From positions 62,001 to 126,000 of the forward strand of contig JADLZK010007673.1 in NCBI GenBank assembly GCA_015847255.1: DNA of 64,000 nt, in the 5' to 3' direction. Position numbers and translations under genes: made by a program. Each line of letters starts with the position of its first letter. The stretch's first letter is position 1. The stretch comes from Hyparrhenia diplandra (taxonomy: Eukaryota > Streptophyta > Magnoliopsida > Poales > Poaceae). Below the pieces are notes generated by a model. The model ran no database searches. It saw only the letters and a list, made by a program, of their open reading frames with translations, and had not been told where the DNA came from. Below, piece after piece: positions 10,947 to 23,600 of this stretch.

Positions 10947-11856
10947 CACTACTACCCATTTCTTTTTAGGTGGCGGTTATTTTCGATTAACGGTGGCGTT
11001 TTTATAACCGTCACCGAGCTAGGGTCACCATAAATGGGAGTAGAAAGCGTGGCGGTTTTGGGACCCAAAACCGCCACGGTTAATACGTAAAAAAATAAAA
11101 ATAATAAAAATCCAATCCGAAACTCTAGCGGGCCCGAGATGGGCCGCCGCCCGCCGATGGGGTTTCGGGTGCCGCCCGCACCACCGGATCGGGGAGGGAG
11201 GCCTCAACGCCGCCCGGTTCGCTTCGCTCACCGCCACCGCCGGATCCGCGTGCCGCAAAGACCAGCCGCAGCGGATTCGAGCGGCAGCCTTCGTGGGCGC
11301 GGGTGGGAGAGGGAGGGAAGGAGGCCCGCCCGTGCCGCCCACGTTGTCCTCGTGCCCGCCCTCGTGCCGATTGCGCCGAACCGGCGCCACGCCGCCGCAC
11401 GCCGCCTTCACACGCCCTCGCGCGAGGAGAGGGGAGGGAGGGGAGCGAGTGGGAGAGGGAGGGAGGGGGGGAGCGAGTGCGGGAGAGGGGAGGGAGCAAG
11501 CGAGATTCGAAGAGAGACCGGGGAGCGAGTCTTTGGAGAGGGAGAGGGAGAGGGAGCAAGCGAGATGACGTGATGGGAGATTTGGTGCGGGAGAGAAGTG
11601 TGGGAGAGGAAGAGAGACAGGGAAGCTGAAACCCTAAGGCGACTATTTATATCCGAGTGGCAAACCGGGCCAAAGTATGGGCTGCGCCATGCTCCTCCTA
11701 CAGCCATACGGTGGCGGTTTTTTTAAAATAACCGCTACGGTTAATTGATTTACTAGGTTAATTAAAAATAATCGTCCACGGTTAATCATGATATTAACCG
11801 TGATATTAACCGTGGCAGTTTTTTAAAAGCCCGCCACGGTTAATATTTTTGAAGTG
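10947..11856. mobile_element. CACTA-like mini-element with GC-rich cargo
   Basis: Both ends carry many copies, in both orientations, of a subterminal motif (gtggcggtt / aaccgccacggttaat), typical of CACTA transposons. The left end reads cactactaccca; the right end reads tttttgaagtg, a worn match to the reversed terminus. I could not match a 3-base duplication, so the exact ends are uncertain. Between the ends, 11110-11640 is very GC-rich and purine-biased. No transposase is present. Confidence 0.5.
11425..11625. repeat. Purine-rich low-complexity tract
   Basis: Repeated gagaggga and ggaggga units make this strand almost all G and A. Arginine/glycine/serine-rich frames across it on both strands are composition artefacts. 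Confidence 0.7.
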
Positions 11857-11864
11857 CCTTGTAC

Positions 11865-12159
11865 GGCCCGGTCTCAATGGTGGTTTCATAGGAGTTTCAT
11901 GCACATTAAATAAGGTGCCACATCAGCAAAAGTCTACTTTTTGCATGAAACTCGATGAGAGAGAAGGGAAAAGTTTCATCTTGGTGAAACTCTCTTGGCT
12001 CTAATACCAACTATCTCTCGAGTCATGAAATTAAATGCCTATGAAACCACAAGATGAAACTCTCCATTGAGAGTAGGGGTTTCATGCAAGTTTCATTTCA
12101 TTTTATATGACATGACAGCCTTGGAAATAACAAAATGAAACTCACCATTGAGGCTGGCC
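11865..12159. mobile_element. MITE with ~25-base terminal inverted repeats
   Basis: The left end reads ggcccggtctcaatggtggt and the right end, reversed, reads ggccagcctcaatggtgagt. Internal sequence repeats the phrase gtttcat / atgaaac on both strands, as in a partly palindromic MITE. No flanking duplication is clear, so the superfamily is not assigned. Confidence 0.55.
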
Positions 12160-12169
12160 TAAAATCAAT

Positions 12170-13100
12170 GTTGTTTTTTTTTTTTGAAAAGCAGCGAGCA
12201 AGCCCGGCATATATTAATAAGTAGAAGAGTAGAGAATTACATGCATAGCGGCGGCAAAAACAACTTTCATTGACAGATTGTCAAACCGGGCGAGAGGAAG
12301 TAAATTGACTACTCACACTCTAAAAACAACGAAAAAACGTCATCTAGCTGCACTTTGTCATGGAGACTCCCCATGTCTTTCCCCGCCTCCGCCGCAATCG
12401 CAGCCGGGCCCGCAAAGCTCCATGTCATCAAGCCTCGCTGCAGCCCTCGTAACGCACTAACCGCCTTCTCGGGTAGGTCTGTCGTCGGTCGCCAACGTAG
12501 CTTGTGATTGCAATGTCCCACGACGGCGACCCGCCATTGATGAAGTCCAGGTCACGCCAAGCTTGAGCTGGGCAAGTTGTGCCACCGCACGAGAGGAAGG
12601 ACGAAGCGGTTTGACGCAGCTAGATCGTGTGGGAGCTAGTGGCCTCGGTCGTCGATCCTTGACACCGCGGGGCTGCTTCTCAACGAGTCGGAGGTGAGGC
12701 CGGCCTTGGTAGCAAATGCTCGGGGAACCTTCCCGAACATCTTCTTGCGAAGGATGCGCAAGCACTTGTTGTCCTCCGTCTCGGTGCATTCACCGGCATC
12801 CCTCGCCTCCCGCCCCGTCCACCTCCTCCTCCTCCAGGGGGTGGCCAAGTCGTACCTCAACATCCGCACCTTGGGCCGTCTCCGTGGAAGCCTCGGCCGG
12901 GGGGAGATTGACCTCCAACGACGCTTCTACCTCCAAAGACTCGGCGGTGGGGTGGCGAGAACCCGACCCACCGGTGCGTTTCCGGTTACCATGGCGGCGG
13001 CGACAAGCTCTCCAACATAGGGTCAGCCGTGTCGGAGGCTCCTCCGCCACGCAATGCACCCGACAAGATTCGAGGCTCAACCGCTGCAAAGTGCCGCAGC
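12170..13100 (-). pseudogene. Decayed minus-strand retroposed sequence, LINE-like
   Basis: On the minus strand the right-hand GC-rich part reads through degraded coding-like segments (for example KCLRILRKKMFGKVPRAFAT near 12765) with several frame changes. It ends in an AT-rich tail and a run of about 13 A residues (plus-strand t run ending near 12185). A 3' poly(A) tail with no LTR suggests a LINE or a retroposed transcript. I do not recognise the encoded family. The 5' limit is unclear and may reach 13529. Confidence 0.35.
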
Positions 13101-14874
13101 GCCAACGCCGACCTCCCAATCGAGAGGGAGTCGGGCGGCGACCTCAATGGTCATGCTGCCCTCCACCACGCGCACCCGTGTCGCCGCATCGCCCGCTCTG
13201 GCCGGCGCCCCCGCATGGCCGCCTCCGAGCTCGATAAAACCGCCTTGATGACGTCTTTGGGGCGGGATGGGTTGATGATGAGCCGACTTGCCGCTCTTCG
13301 CTGTCGATGGCACATCTCGGGTCGCCCGCCTCGCCAAGGTGGTGGAGACCATGGCAGCAAGCGGCGGCCGTACAAAATCAAGATTCTTGCACTACGGTGG
13401 GGTTTTCTTGAAGCGGCGTCCATGAACGCCCGGCTGATCACTTTCGTGGGCGGCGCCGCATCCCTCGATGCACATCCCCGGTGCACCTCGCTGCTGCTAT
13501 TCCTCCACTGGTTGGTCGTGGTCTTTGGGTGTAACACCTGTGTTTTTGCATCATTTTAAAAATCACTAAAAATTTGAACTTTTGAAATACAACTAAAACT
13601 TGATTTATTTTCCGCACAACTAAACCTTGTTTCCGAAAAACCTTGCATTTAAAACTTTCACCATCTAGAAGATAGGAAATCTTGTTTGCTTGCTTGTGAG
13701 CTTATGGTGGATGGTAAGACGATGCACCAACTAGATATTAAATCATGGAAGAATAAATGCATGAGAGCCAAATTCCATTTTTGGGAAAATAATAATATAA
13801 TCGGGACACGTGTATATATATATGTATATATATATATATATATTATAATGGGTACGAGTGAATATTTATTCCCATAAATAACGGTCGTGAGAATGTAAGC
13901 TTGTGCTCGTACCCAACAATATATACGTATATATACATGAAATGATAAAGAGAAAAGGGGAAATAAGAAAATGGGAAAAGGAAGGAAATGAGAACGAGCA
14001 CTTGGGCTCGGTTCCCTTCTCCCGTCGGGCCCAGTCCAGCTCCTTTCCTCCCTCTCTTCCTGTACGCAGGCAAACCGCCCGAGGCCCAACAGCCGAGCCC
14101 ACTCTCCTTCCTCCTCTTTCTTCAACGACGACACGGGCCCGACCGCCGGCTCCTCCTCTCCTTCCTGGAGACGGTGACCACGCCACGGCCGCCTGCGCCG
14201 CGCTCCCCCCGCCGTGCCACCCCGGCTACGAAGGAGACCCCCGGCACGGGGAAGTCGCTGACCTCGTCGCGGAATCGTCGCGTCGTCACCCTACTCCCAG
14301 CTCACGGAACAGGAAAGGGCGGCGCATACAACGCACCGGCGACCTCGGCCGGCGCATCGCCGACGACTTGACGGGGCGACCGACCCGGCTGTTCCACCGA
14401 ACGGCCATGCGGCACGGACCGTACCACGGGCACCCGTCGTCCATGGAGCGGGGGGTGGCGTGGACTTTGTACGTAACCGCGAGGCCGGTGAGGCCAGCTC
14501 AACCCTCCTCGCCCGGCGAGCACGGGGCGCCGGCGACCCTGCCGGGCCGAGTGCCGTGCGCCATATGATCCGGCCGCGCCGCCAGACGGAGCCCGAGGAC
14601 GAACCACGTGGAACCACACGGACCTCGAGAGACGTCGGCGTGTCATCCCGCCCCGGCCCCGCCGCGCCCTGGCGCGCACGTGGGCGCAGAACCTGCACAC
14701 GTGCTGACCGTCGGCCGCGTGGACGTGGCGTGACGCGCGCACCGGCCATTGGCGATCACGACGCGACTAGACGACCGGGCGAGCCCGGCAAGGCCACTCG
14801 CCCGACCAACCGTGCCGGGAAAATATCGGGAGCCCGAGAGCTGTCCGTCGGCTGTGGCTTGCCGCGGGCGAGGC

Positions 14875-14882
14875 TATAAATA
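14875..14882 (+). promoter_or_regulatory. TATA box in element A LTR
   Basis: The sequence tataaata lies in a GC-rich stretch, followed by gccccgccc. It is the best promoter candidate in the LTR. Confidence 0.5.
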
Positions 14883-16090
14883 GCCCCGCCCGGTGCTCAA
14901 TCCGCCTCGCCGAGCAATGAGGAGCTCCGTTGAGGGCGGGACACGCGGCCTCAGGCGCCTCTCTTCCCTCCCATCTCCCTCTCACTCCGACAGTTTCAAA
15001 TCGGTTCAGCGCCGCCGGAGAAGAGTTCACACGCCGGCTGTCGAACAGAGTCGGTCTTCCGTCGAATTGGTGGCTTGGTACGTCCTCTTGACATCTCCCC
15101 TTTTGTTCCCCTACCTTCTTTGCCCCGCACGCTTTCGTGATGCCCAGTGCCGGAGCCCGCCGCCTAACTCCGCCGCGGCCGCCGCCGCCAAGGAGGAAGG
15201 CCTCCTCCGTTCTTTTGGTGCCTGGAGTCAACGCAAAGGGTGATGAGGCGGCCCCACGACACTCGCGGGCAAGCCCGACCACGAGATGCCCGATCCCGGC
15301 AGTCTCAACGACCGCCAAGCCGCCGCGGTACGATGGGACAGTCCAACGACGTCGCCGTTCCACATCGTGACGCCGTCAAGACGGGGTCCAATGAGGAGCC
15401 CCACGCGCCCCTCCGTTGCCCCCGCCGTGATTTACGCTAGGGCATCCTCGCCATCCACGTGCGGCGCCGACGTGGCAGCCACCGTGGCGTCCCACTGGGC
15501 CCACGTGGCACCCACGTATGCAAGAAGCTTTCCCTATGTACACCATTGTAATTGCTAGGTACACCGTATTTGTACCACGTAGTCTTAAAAGTGGCATTTC
15601 CCGTGTTGGAAAAAATCCCAGAAAATTTGTAAATTCATTATTTAAATTATAAAATTTTATCATGTAATTAGTTCCAATTTTATTACATGATAAAATTGTA
15701 TTATAATATTACCCTAATGATTTAATTAGGGATTAATATTATAAAATCCGTATCTCATGCAAATTAACTCCGTTTCGCATCAAACGACTTCCATAATTTA
15801 TCTAAAATCCAGCTCTATGCATCTGACCTATTGCCACCATAATGTTCTATGTTTGCTTTGTATGCCATAGTTCAAGTTAGGTCTATCAATGTACCGAGGT
15901 AGTTTCCGACGATCCGATTAGGAGTATCCGTCCGAAGTAAGCTAGAGGCGTTGACGCCATGCCGATTCGTAAGAACCTCCAGGCAAGTCCTTACCCCCTA
16001 ATCCTGACCTTTAATTAAGTAATAATGATAATGTTGTTAAATAAGAAACAAGAGATCATGAGCTATTATCGTATGTGATTACGAGATGAT

Positions 16091-16170
16091 GATGAGCTAA
16101 GTGCTCAATGTTAGTTCAGGAGCTGAGTGCTCGATATTATTAAGGGGCTAAGTGCCCGATTATTGATGAG
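16091..16170 (+). repeat. Short tandem repeats in element A LTR
   Basis: Three imperfect units share agctaagtgctc(g/a)at or its variants agctgagtgctcgat and gctaagtgcccgat. Spacing is about 30 bases. Confidence 0.6.
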
Positions 16171-17562
16171 ATGTTGTGGACATATGATAATAGCCATGAT
16201 GTTAATTAATATGGTTTAATAATAAACCGAGTTTAATCAACAAAAGAGGTGAGTGGTGGTAGTCCGGTAAAGCCTAAATACCACATCGGGAATCACCATG
16301 AGGGGTTCTCGCGGAGAGATACTCGCCTCCCCTAAGGACCGGTTCATAGACCGTCTACCTAGTGAGATATTTTCGCATGCGACCACACGCGTCGGTATGG
16401 GATGGCTTGATTCCACACCCCGCTAGATTAAAGTATAATCTCCAACCTAGGTGGCCGGGTAGGCAAGCGGTCTATCAGAGTCGAACACGAGAGGAACAAC
16501 TCGTGGGTCCGTTGGCGTGGTTGCTATGTGATCCTCCACGTAAGTTTATGGGTTATGGTATTGGCCATATTGTGCACGGATTATATATGTTGAGATGTTG
16601 ACTACGTATAGGACGCATCCTCCGTGCAGCAACCGTTCGTTATATAGGGATGGCGGCCTCGTAGTCGGTTTTTCCTAAGGCATGTAGAGATGACATCCTC
16701 TCGTGGTGTGGATGGTCGTGTTCGCAGGCGGATCATCACGCACGGGGATGGCCTCCGTAGAGGGGGCTACGTATTGCGGGGCGCATCCTCCGTAGTACCA
16801 ACCCCCTGAGAAAGCCGTGGTAGAGATTATATGGATATCTAGGGTGACAGCCCAAGCGGGTGCGAATCTCGTAGGGCCTGTCTAAGCCAAGAGCGCATGG
16901 TGAGGATACGCGCCTTCGTGGTGGGGAAAGTGTACAACCTCTCGCAGAGTGTATTAAATCTATTCGAATAGCCACGTCCTTGGAATGGGGATGCTAGGAC
17001 ATAACATCTATGATTAGTATTCACACTAAATGACTAACCATTTGCGACCATGATGATGATGATGGTGAAGATATAATATAACCCGGGAACTAGCGGGCAG
17101 CAGTTTTAGAGACTCGCTAGGGCCCAAACCCCAATAATTACAACCCCCGGTTTGGGACTTGTTGAGCACGTTTGTACTCACCCCTCGTCTGTTTTTACGG
17201 ACATCGGCACCCTCAGGAGGTAAGTTCGTCGTTAAGGAGAGATTATTTTCGTAGGAGTTCGCAAGGTGTTCGCTTAGGAGAAGGACGTTGAAGCCCGAGT
17301 TCATCTATGCACAAGTCTGCCTTTGTGGAGTGCGGGCAAATGTCATGGTTAATCCACCGCTTCTCGGTTGGCTAACTCTGATATCGTAACCCGGTTTGGT
17401 GACCCTTCGTCGCCACTGTAAGCCCCTTTCTATCCTATATTTATTAAGCTCGGATTATCATTATTCCCGTGTACCATTACCTATGACTAATAGACGTGTT
17501 TGTGGCGTGATCGGGCGCAAACACGTGTGATTAACGACCATTAAAAGTGGGGCGTGACAGAG

Positions 17563-17574
17563 TGGTATCGAGCG
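17563..17574 (+). other. Primer-binding site of element A
   Basis: The sequence tggtatcgagcg lies three bases after the LTR end. It resembles the complement of initiator methionine tRNA used by many plant retrotransposons, with a small deviation. Confidence 0.75.
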
Positions 17575-19176
17575 AGGTTGTCCATAGGATGAAATTTGGG
17601 TTGACGAAATTTTAACTCCACCTAAGGATGACTACTAATAAACTTGTTGCTACGAATACGCCTTTACTATGATAGTTCATAAAGTTACGGAATCGATGTT
17701 AACATCGAAACTCTAGTAGCAATGGACTAGTAAGGATGATCTCAATCAGACTACCTGACCAAAGGAGAATTTCCACAGCTCATTTCGGAAATGCTAAAGC
17801 GCTTAGGATACCTTGGCCTTCCTCGATATTAAAATCGAGAGTTTTCTCAAAGACCAAGTACCAAAGTGTGAAATGAACTTGCGTTTCCAACGCTCCCAAT
17901 AGGAAGGAATGTCAAGTGCTACCCAAGTATGCATCCGAAAAATGCCAATGACATCCGAGTACCTAAATGGGGCTAATGTGAGGTGCAAGTCTAGCCTCTG
18001 ATATGGTCTAGTCCAAGCAACGAAATAAGTTTAAGTAGCACGATCCGTTTGCAAGCTTGTTGTGCAAGTGACGTCTTAGCATTAGTAGCTAAGCATTCGC
18101 TCGCAGATCATAGATGCCTAGGCTTCAAGGCCTTTAGTAGGTGTAAAGTCGGCGCAATAATCATCATGGCGATCACCCGTGTGATGCGACCTTGTATCAT
18201 CTATGTAATCGACACGTGATGAGGACTATTGACGCGCTTGTTTGTTTAGTATAATGTCTTGTTTCTTTTCAATCCTAAGGGAAAATTTCTCCATTTCTAC
18301 TACTCATAGTGATTAATGGAAGGAAAATCCTGATAGGATCAGTGAACGTCTTGAAAATCCCCTTAAGTCACGAGTAATAAGACAAGTTTCGCATAAACTT
18401 AGTTCACCGTGACTAACTTTTCATACGATTCACACCAGGTAGGTTTGTGTTGTCTCCAGACACCCGTGTTACTAGGATACCCCAAAGTCTATCCCGATCT
18501 AAAATGCTTGCTTTCCTCTAATCCTTAGTAGGTAGATCCCTATTGTACCTTGTGCTTTTCTTCCCACCCCTCTCTAGTCCAAATAGATTAGGAACTAACC
18601 TGCAGGATCACAATGATAAGGACAAACTCCACGACTGTAGCCGTTGAACCACACCAGTGTTCTCCCCTACAGCCGTCACACGTCGTCGCCACAGTGTTAT
18701 TACTGTACTGACGACCGTGCAACATTGCCGACATGCTGTCACCTCGACGCCAAAAGCTGCCGATACTGCTATCCCTTGACCCCAAACCCCGACACTCGAA
18801 GCTGCTCAAGACCCCACGCAATAGTTCAAGTGGCCACCAATGCCAAGTATTCCAGATGAAGCCGAAGACAATACAACAAGTGAAAGAAGATTGAAGGAGT
18901 TAGAAGTCATCAAGCCCGTGAAGAATAGTTAAAACAGACCTTAGAAGTGTGGAAGAATGCCATGGATCATCACACCAAGCAATGTGAGAAGCCACATAGT
19001 TCCACCCTATGGGAAATCCCACCGACCACACCTCCAACACGGGTCAACCTATACGGGAAGCCCACTCCAGTTCCTTCCACCGCACACCCTAACCACAGTA
19101 CTAGTCGACCAAGCTTCTACCGCAAGCCTTTTCCACTTCACCCACCTTAAAAGGAGCACCACTCCGCTCTCATCAC
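17575..19176 (+). other. Element A internal region, left part
   Basis: Non-coding as far as I can see: frames are short and lack retroviral motifs. It ends with atcac, the target duplicated on insertion of element B. Confidence 0.6.
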
Positions 19177-20610
19177 TGTTGGCATTTGTTAAGTGCTAAA
19201 AGAATATGAAGGATTCTGCAAGTGCACAGAACACCTACCATTGTAGCTTTTCCCTAGGATGAGTATTCTAGAGTATCGTATCCACAGGGAAGCTTTGGCT
19301 AAAGAATTCTAATAAGTCACAATCATGTATCCACTAACTTAGCAAACCGCTAGACTATAGTGAGGGGGTAATTGTTAAAGGATAAGTAAATATCAAAGCA
19401 TAAAATAATAACCTACCTAAGATATCAAAGAATAACTAAACTAATCAAGAGGTCAAAGGGAGAGATCAAAGTTCCTAGGTACTTCTCTATTACTTAGGTT
19501 CTATGATAGTAATTACACTACTGCACTTTGGAGCAACAGTTCCTTTCCAACTCTCGAGAAAGACTAGGAAAAAGGTAGTTGGGAGAAGGCTGCCTAAAGC
19601 TCTACGAAACACCAACCCATACGTGGTGGACTACAAAGGCCTGACAGGGCTGTCACCCCTGGGGCTACCACAACTATCCGTAGGTTTGGGCGCAACCTCA
19701 GGTAACCTATAGCCTAGACACCAAGTCTACACTATCGATTACTACTCTAGCTACCATGAATAACTAGAGTCCTCAATACGAGCGGAGATCCCATGCAATA
19801 ACATAACAACTATACTTAACCATATATGAAAAGCATGGAAGTGAATAGAGAAGATAAATATATCAATCATAAGTCTTGTAGAGAAGATACAAAGACATAC
19901 CATACTCTGAAGACATCTCCAGAACAGGAGCATAGCTCCAGTCTCCTTTACTCTTGATTAGATCTAAGTTAGATCTAATCTACTTCTAATTACATGGCTA
20001 ATCTACTTCTAATTACATGACTAATCTACTTCTAATTCACTAATCCCAGAGAGAGGTTATCCTTACATTGGGACACCTCTACAACTGAGAGATAATGAAT
20101 AGAATGAGATAGAATGAATTAGGTTTTAGCCCTAGGGTCAGGGGGTCTTCTTATATAGGCCTTGGCGATGAACGATGACCATTGGATCAAACCGACCTTC
20201 AATAACGGTGTAGATACAACCTCAAGGTCGGTTACAAACCGACCTACGAAGATGGGCCTGATTGGCTACTGTAGCCTGGCGGCCGCCAGGCAGATTTGGG
20301 CCGGCCGCCAGGCCCCTATGGCCAAACCATGTCATCTTTCTTCTGGTGTCTTCTGGTACCTTCTAGAGTGTTTTAGTCCACATTTTGGGTCGAGTTACTT
20401 CACGGTTAAGTCTTGTCATCGTATGTGAGATATATTCTGGAACTTTCTCCATTCTTCTCTGCATTTATCTGTTAAGTTCCTAAAAAGATATAAATCACCA
20501 AAACTTGTGGAATTATGTTAGTTAGACCCCTAGTCTATGTTGATATTCATTTTAAGCCCTTATTTCATGTTTAGTTGACTATTAATATTATGCTATAATA
20601 GGTGTCAACA
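19177..20610 (-). repeat. Element B LTR, left copy (3' LTR)
   Basis: On the plus strand it runs from tgttggcattt to gtgtcaaca, 1,434 bases. It matches the right copy closely except at many CAG and CTG triplets. The minus strand carries a TATATAAG box near 20151-20158. Confidence 0.9.
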
Positions 20611-23600
20611 AGTTCCCCCAAGCTTACCCTTTGCTGGTCCCTAGCAAAGCCAAACTTAGTAATGGATCAGGAGTTGCTACAACGCCTTCACGCCTCCAAA
20701 GTATACATGCTTTCAAACAAAATTTCTCCTCCGAGATAAGAATAAACTATTCAACCTTCAACTTACCCATATTACCTTTAACCATGGAGCTTATAGCCTT
20801 TTCTTTGATCTTGGGCAATTGAAAGATAGAACAATCAAGTCAAGCACCATATCTCAAACTCTTTGTTCAATTGTCCTTCGGAGTTTTTGCAAGTTTTCAA
20901 AATAAAACTCAAAGTTCCTTTGTATGGCCCTCTCAAATCTCTCATTTGTGGTATTTGTGGATCCTCACTAAGGCAACAAGTTTGTTTTGCCTTTTTCTCA
21001 TAATATGTGGTATTTTTGGACTAAGACAATAGGATACTATGCCTTCTTCTCTCTCACCCTATATCTAAGGCTTATATCTGGAGCTCTAGGTGGGAGAAAA
21101 CTAAATCTACTTACTAAACATATATTGTAAGTTCAAGCAATGGATCCAAAGTCACGAGTCACACTGATCAAATGGTGCATGTGTATGGTGGAAAGAATAT
21201 AGTGGATATGGTAGGGAATTATGGTAAGGTGTATGGAATGAATGAGGTGTGTGCAGTGAAGGGAAAGCCTAATTCTACTTTGCTCCTCGAGGAATCATAT
21301 CTCTCTTTGGAATCGAAGACTTTATGAGAACTTGGGTTGTATCTCTTTCTTTATTATTTTTTTTTTTTTTTTTATGGAGGAGGGCATCTAAGTACCCATT
21401 GTTTTATTGCGGACACTTGTCCATTTTTTTAACTCTCCTTTATTCTTTTTTTTTCTTAGGGAGGTAGGCTCTACTCGCCCGTAGGACACTTATCCATTTT
21501 TCATCTCCCCTTTCTTCTCTTTTTTTTAATCTACAACCCAAATCTCTTTTGACATAACTTTTGAGGGATAGACAAATGTTATAGAGCTTCTGTAAAACAT
21601 TGGCTGGAAATGTGTTAGTGGATGGTTATTGGGAATATTTTTGGTTGTTCTGTCCCAGGATAGGAGTAGAACATTTTTATTGGATATTTGGTGGATGCTT
21701 TGTGGATGCGTACTTCCAGGGTAGAAGTAGCATAAATGCAAGTGGGGTAGAGTGGAGTGGAATAGAGTGTGGTGGAGTGGAGTGTGCATGATCAGCATGA
21801 CAAGTTTCTATGGGTCGACAAAGATTGAACAAACTCAATGCAAAGCAAGCAGCCTATATATATGTCAAAGGGTTTTTCTAATCTAGGGAGCATGTATATA
21901 AGGATGTGGTAGGAGGTTCAACACTCTTGTCACACAGGAACTTATCATGTGCACTTTAATTTTTAAAAGATAAATCTCAGAAATCTAGTATCACTAGGAG
22001 TAAGATAAACAAAGTAGCTCGGACTCTCATATATCATATCCGTCAATTACCTAGACTTTAGAGCAAGCATTTGCTACCCACAGGTTTTTGTGTTCAGAGC
22101 AATCTCAAGTCAAAGCAGTTGCATTAAAAGCTCGAGAGGAATTAAGCTTGAAAGGTAGGTACTTGAAAGGAATTACGATGGAGCAGCTATTCATCATCTC
22201 CAAAGCTAGAGATTATCTTTAGAGTTTATTTTATTATCACACTCTAATAAAGACTCTTTAATAAAGACTAGATAAACTCTTTTTATTTGGTTTCCTTAGT
22301 TATGCATCTTTTTATATCTTTCTAAAGCAAATAAATCTATATAGAGAGAGATACTTATCTGGATACATGGGGTTGCCCTCCCCAAATTTGGATGTTGACA
22401 TAGTCTTTGATGATGATGTGGAAGTAGAGGTAGACAACGGCGATGGTGTCATCCTATCATGTCTTTTCTTCCTTGAATCTTGTTGAACTCAAATAAACAA
22501 CAAAGCTAGTGGAACTAGTTAAGCGTTAATGGTTTTAGCCACTTAGCTTCTTGTTGCCAAAGATTATGGTTATTCCTTTAAGATAATAGTTCAAAGACAA
22601 AAATATTTTTTGGATTTTCTATGCAAAAGGCCGATGATGCATGCATATTTATTTTATTTTTATGCCACCACAATAAATATCCTTGTGGGTTATTACACAC
22701 CATAAAATTACTCATATGGGGCTTAGAGTTTTTCAATGCATATGCAATAAACAAATATTTATTTTCTTTTTCTAAAGCAAGGCTAGTGCTATAATGTAAA
22801 TATGCTAAAGGAAAATAATTATGCAATGCAAGGAAGTAAATACGCTATGCATCGGGTTGATGTTTTTAAGTCCTCGAACGAGACTTCTTACCTTGTTGTT
22901 TCCTTGAGTATATTATCTGATCTTAGCGGTCGTGCTCCTTGAGATGGTGAAGGGACGGCGTCACCCATGTTCTTAGCTGGTCTTATGAGTTGGAGTGAAG
23001 CGTAAGCGGCTTCTTGTTTAGTGTGCATGCTTGTAGTACATTCACTTGTTGAATTTTTGGAGAGACTGGTAGGCTTCTCCACCTTTTTGCTCAAAGTGTG
23101 TCCCGCTTGCAAAGTCAAGGTAGAGATCAAGTGCATGGGCTCTGTTGGTGGGAAAACACCAACAGAACCAAAACTTCATTCATTCTTCTCTAACCATAGG
23201 CACAACAAACAAGATAGAATTGATTCTTATATACTTTGTTTAAACCTAACTTGGGTAACAAGATCGAGAAGATTGAGCATGATTGTTTGTGGTTAAAACT
23301 TTTGACGGATCGAATCAAGCTCGTTGACTCTTGGAGGGTTTTCTTATCTAAACACCAAAGGCATGAGTATGATTATGTTCTTCCAAAACAAGGTAAGCAA
23401 TATTCGGCTTATAAGATGAGGACTAAGAGATCAAAAGAATGGTGGTAGGAACAACTAAAGAAACATGTTGAGCTAAAGAAGTTGGATCAGGCAAGGTTGT
23501 TACTCTAACATGTTTTATTCTTTATTTATGAACAAGCCATACTTTAGGTAAAGCTTAAGTAATGATAACATACCTCAAGATGTTACCTTAATATTGGAGT

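Larger units (their letters stand above)
13530..17559 (+). repeat. 5' LTR of element A (4.03 kb)
   Basis: Starts tgtaacacc and ends ggggcgtgaca immediately before the primer site. Its first ~1.2 kb matches the 3' LTR at 37829-38740. It is GC-rich at 14000-15500 and moderate elsewhere. Many open frames inside it, on both strands, show no known domain and are not called. Confidence 0.8.

Noticed and set aside
13903..15660. Many long open frames on both strands in GC-rich DNA
   Set aside because: They overlap each other in several frames, are arginine/proline/alanine-rich, and lie in an LTR. GC-rich DNA has few stops.
17563..17574. tRNA-like sequence tggtatcgagc, also near 49270
   Set aside because: These are primer-binding sites complementary to a tRNA 3' end, not tRNA genes; no cloverleaf surrounds them.
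23236..23448. 70-codon plus-strand frame with lysine-rich end
   Set aside because: No family recognised, lies antisense within element B's interior, and has no supporting signals.
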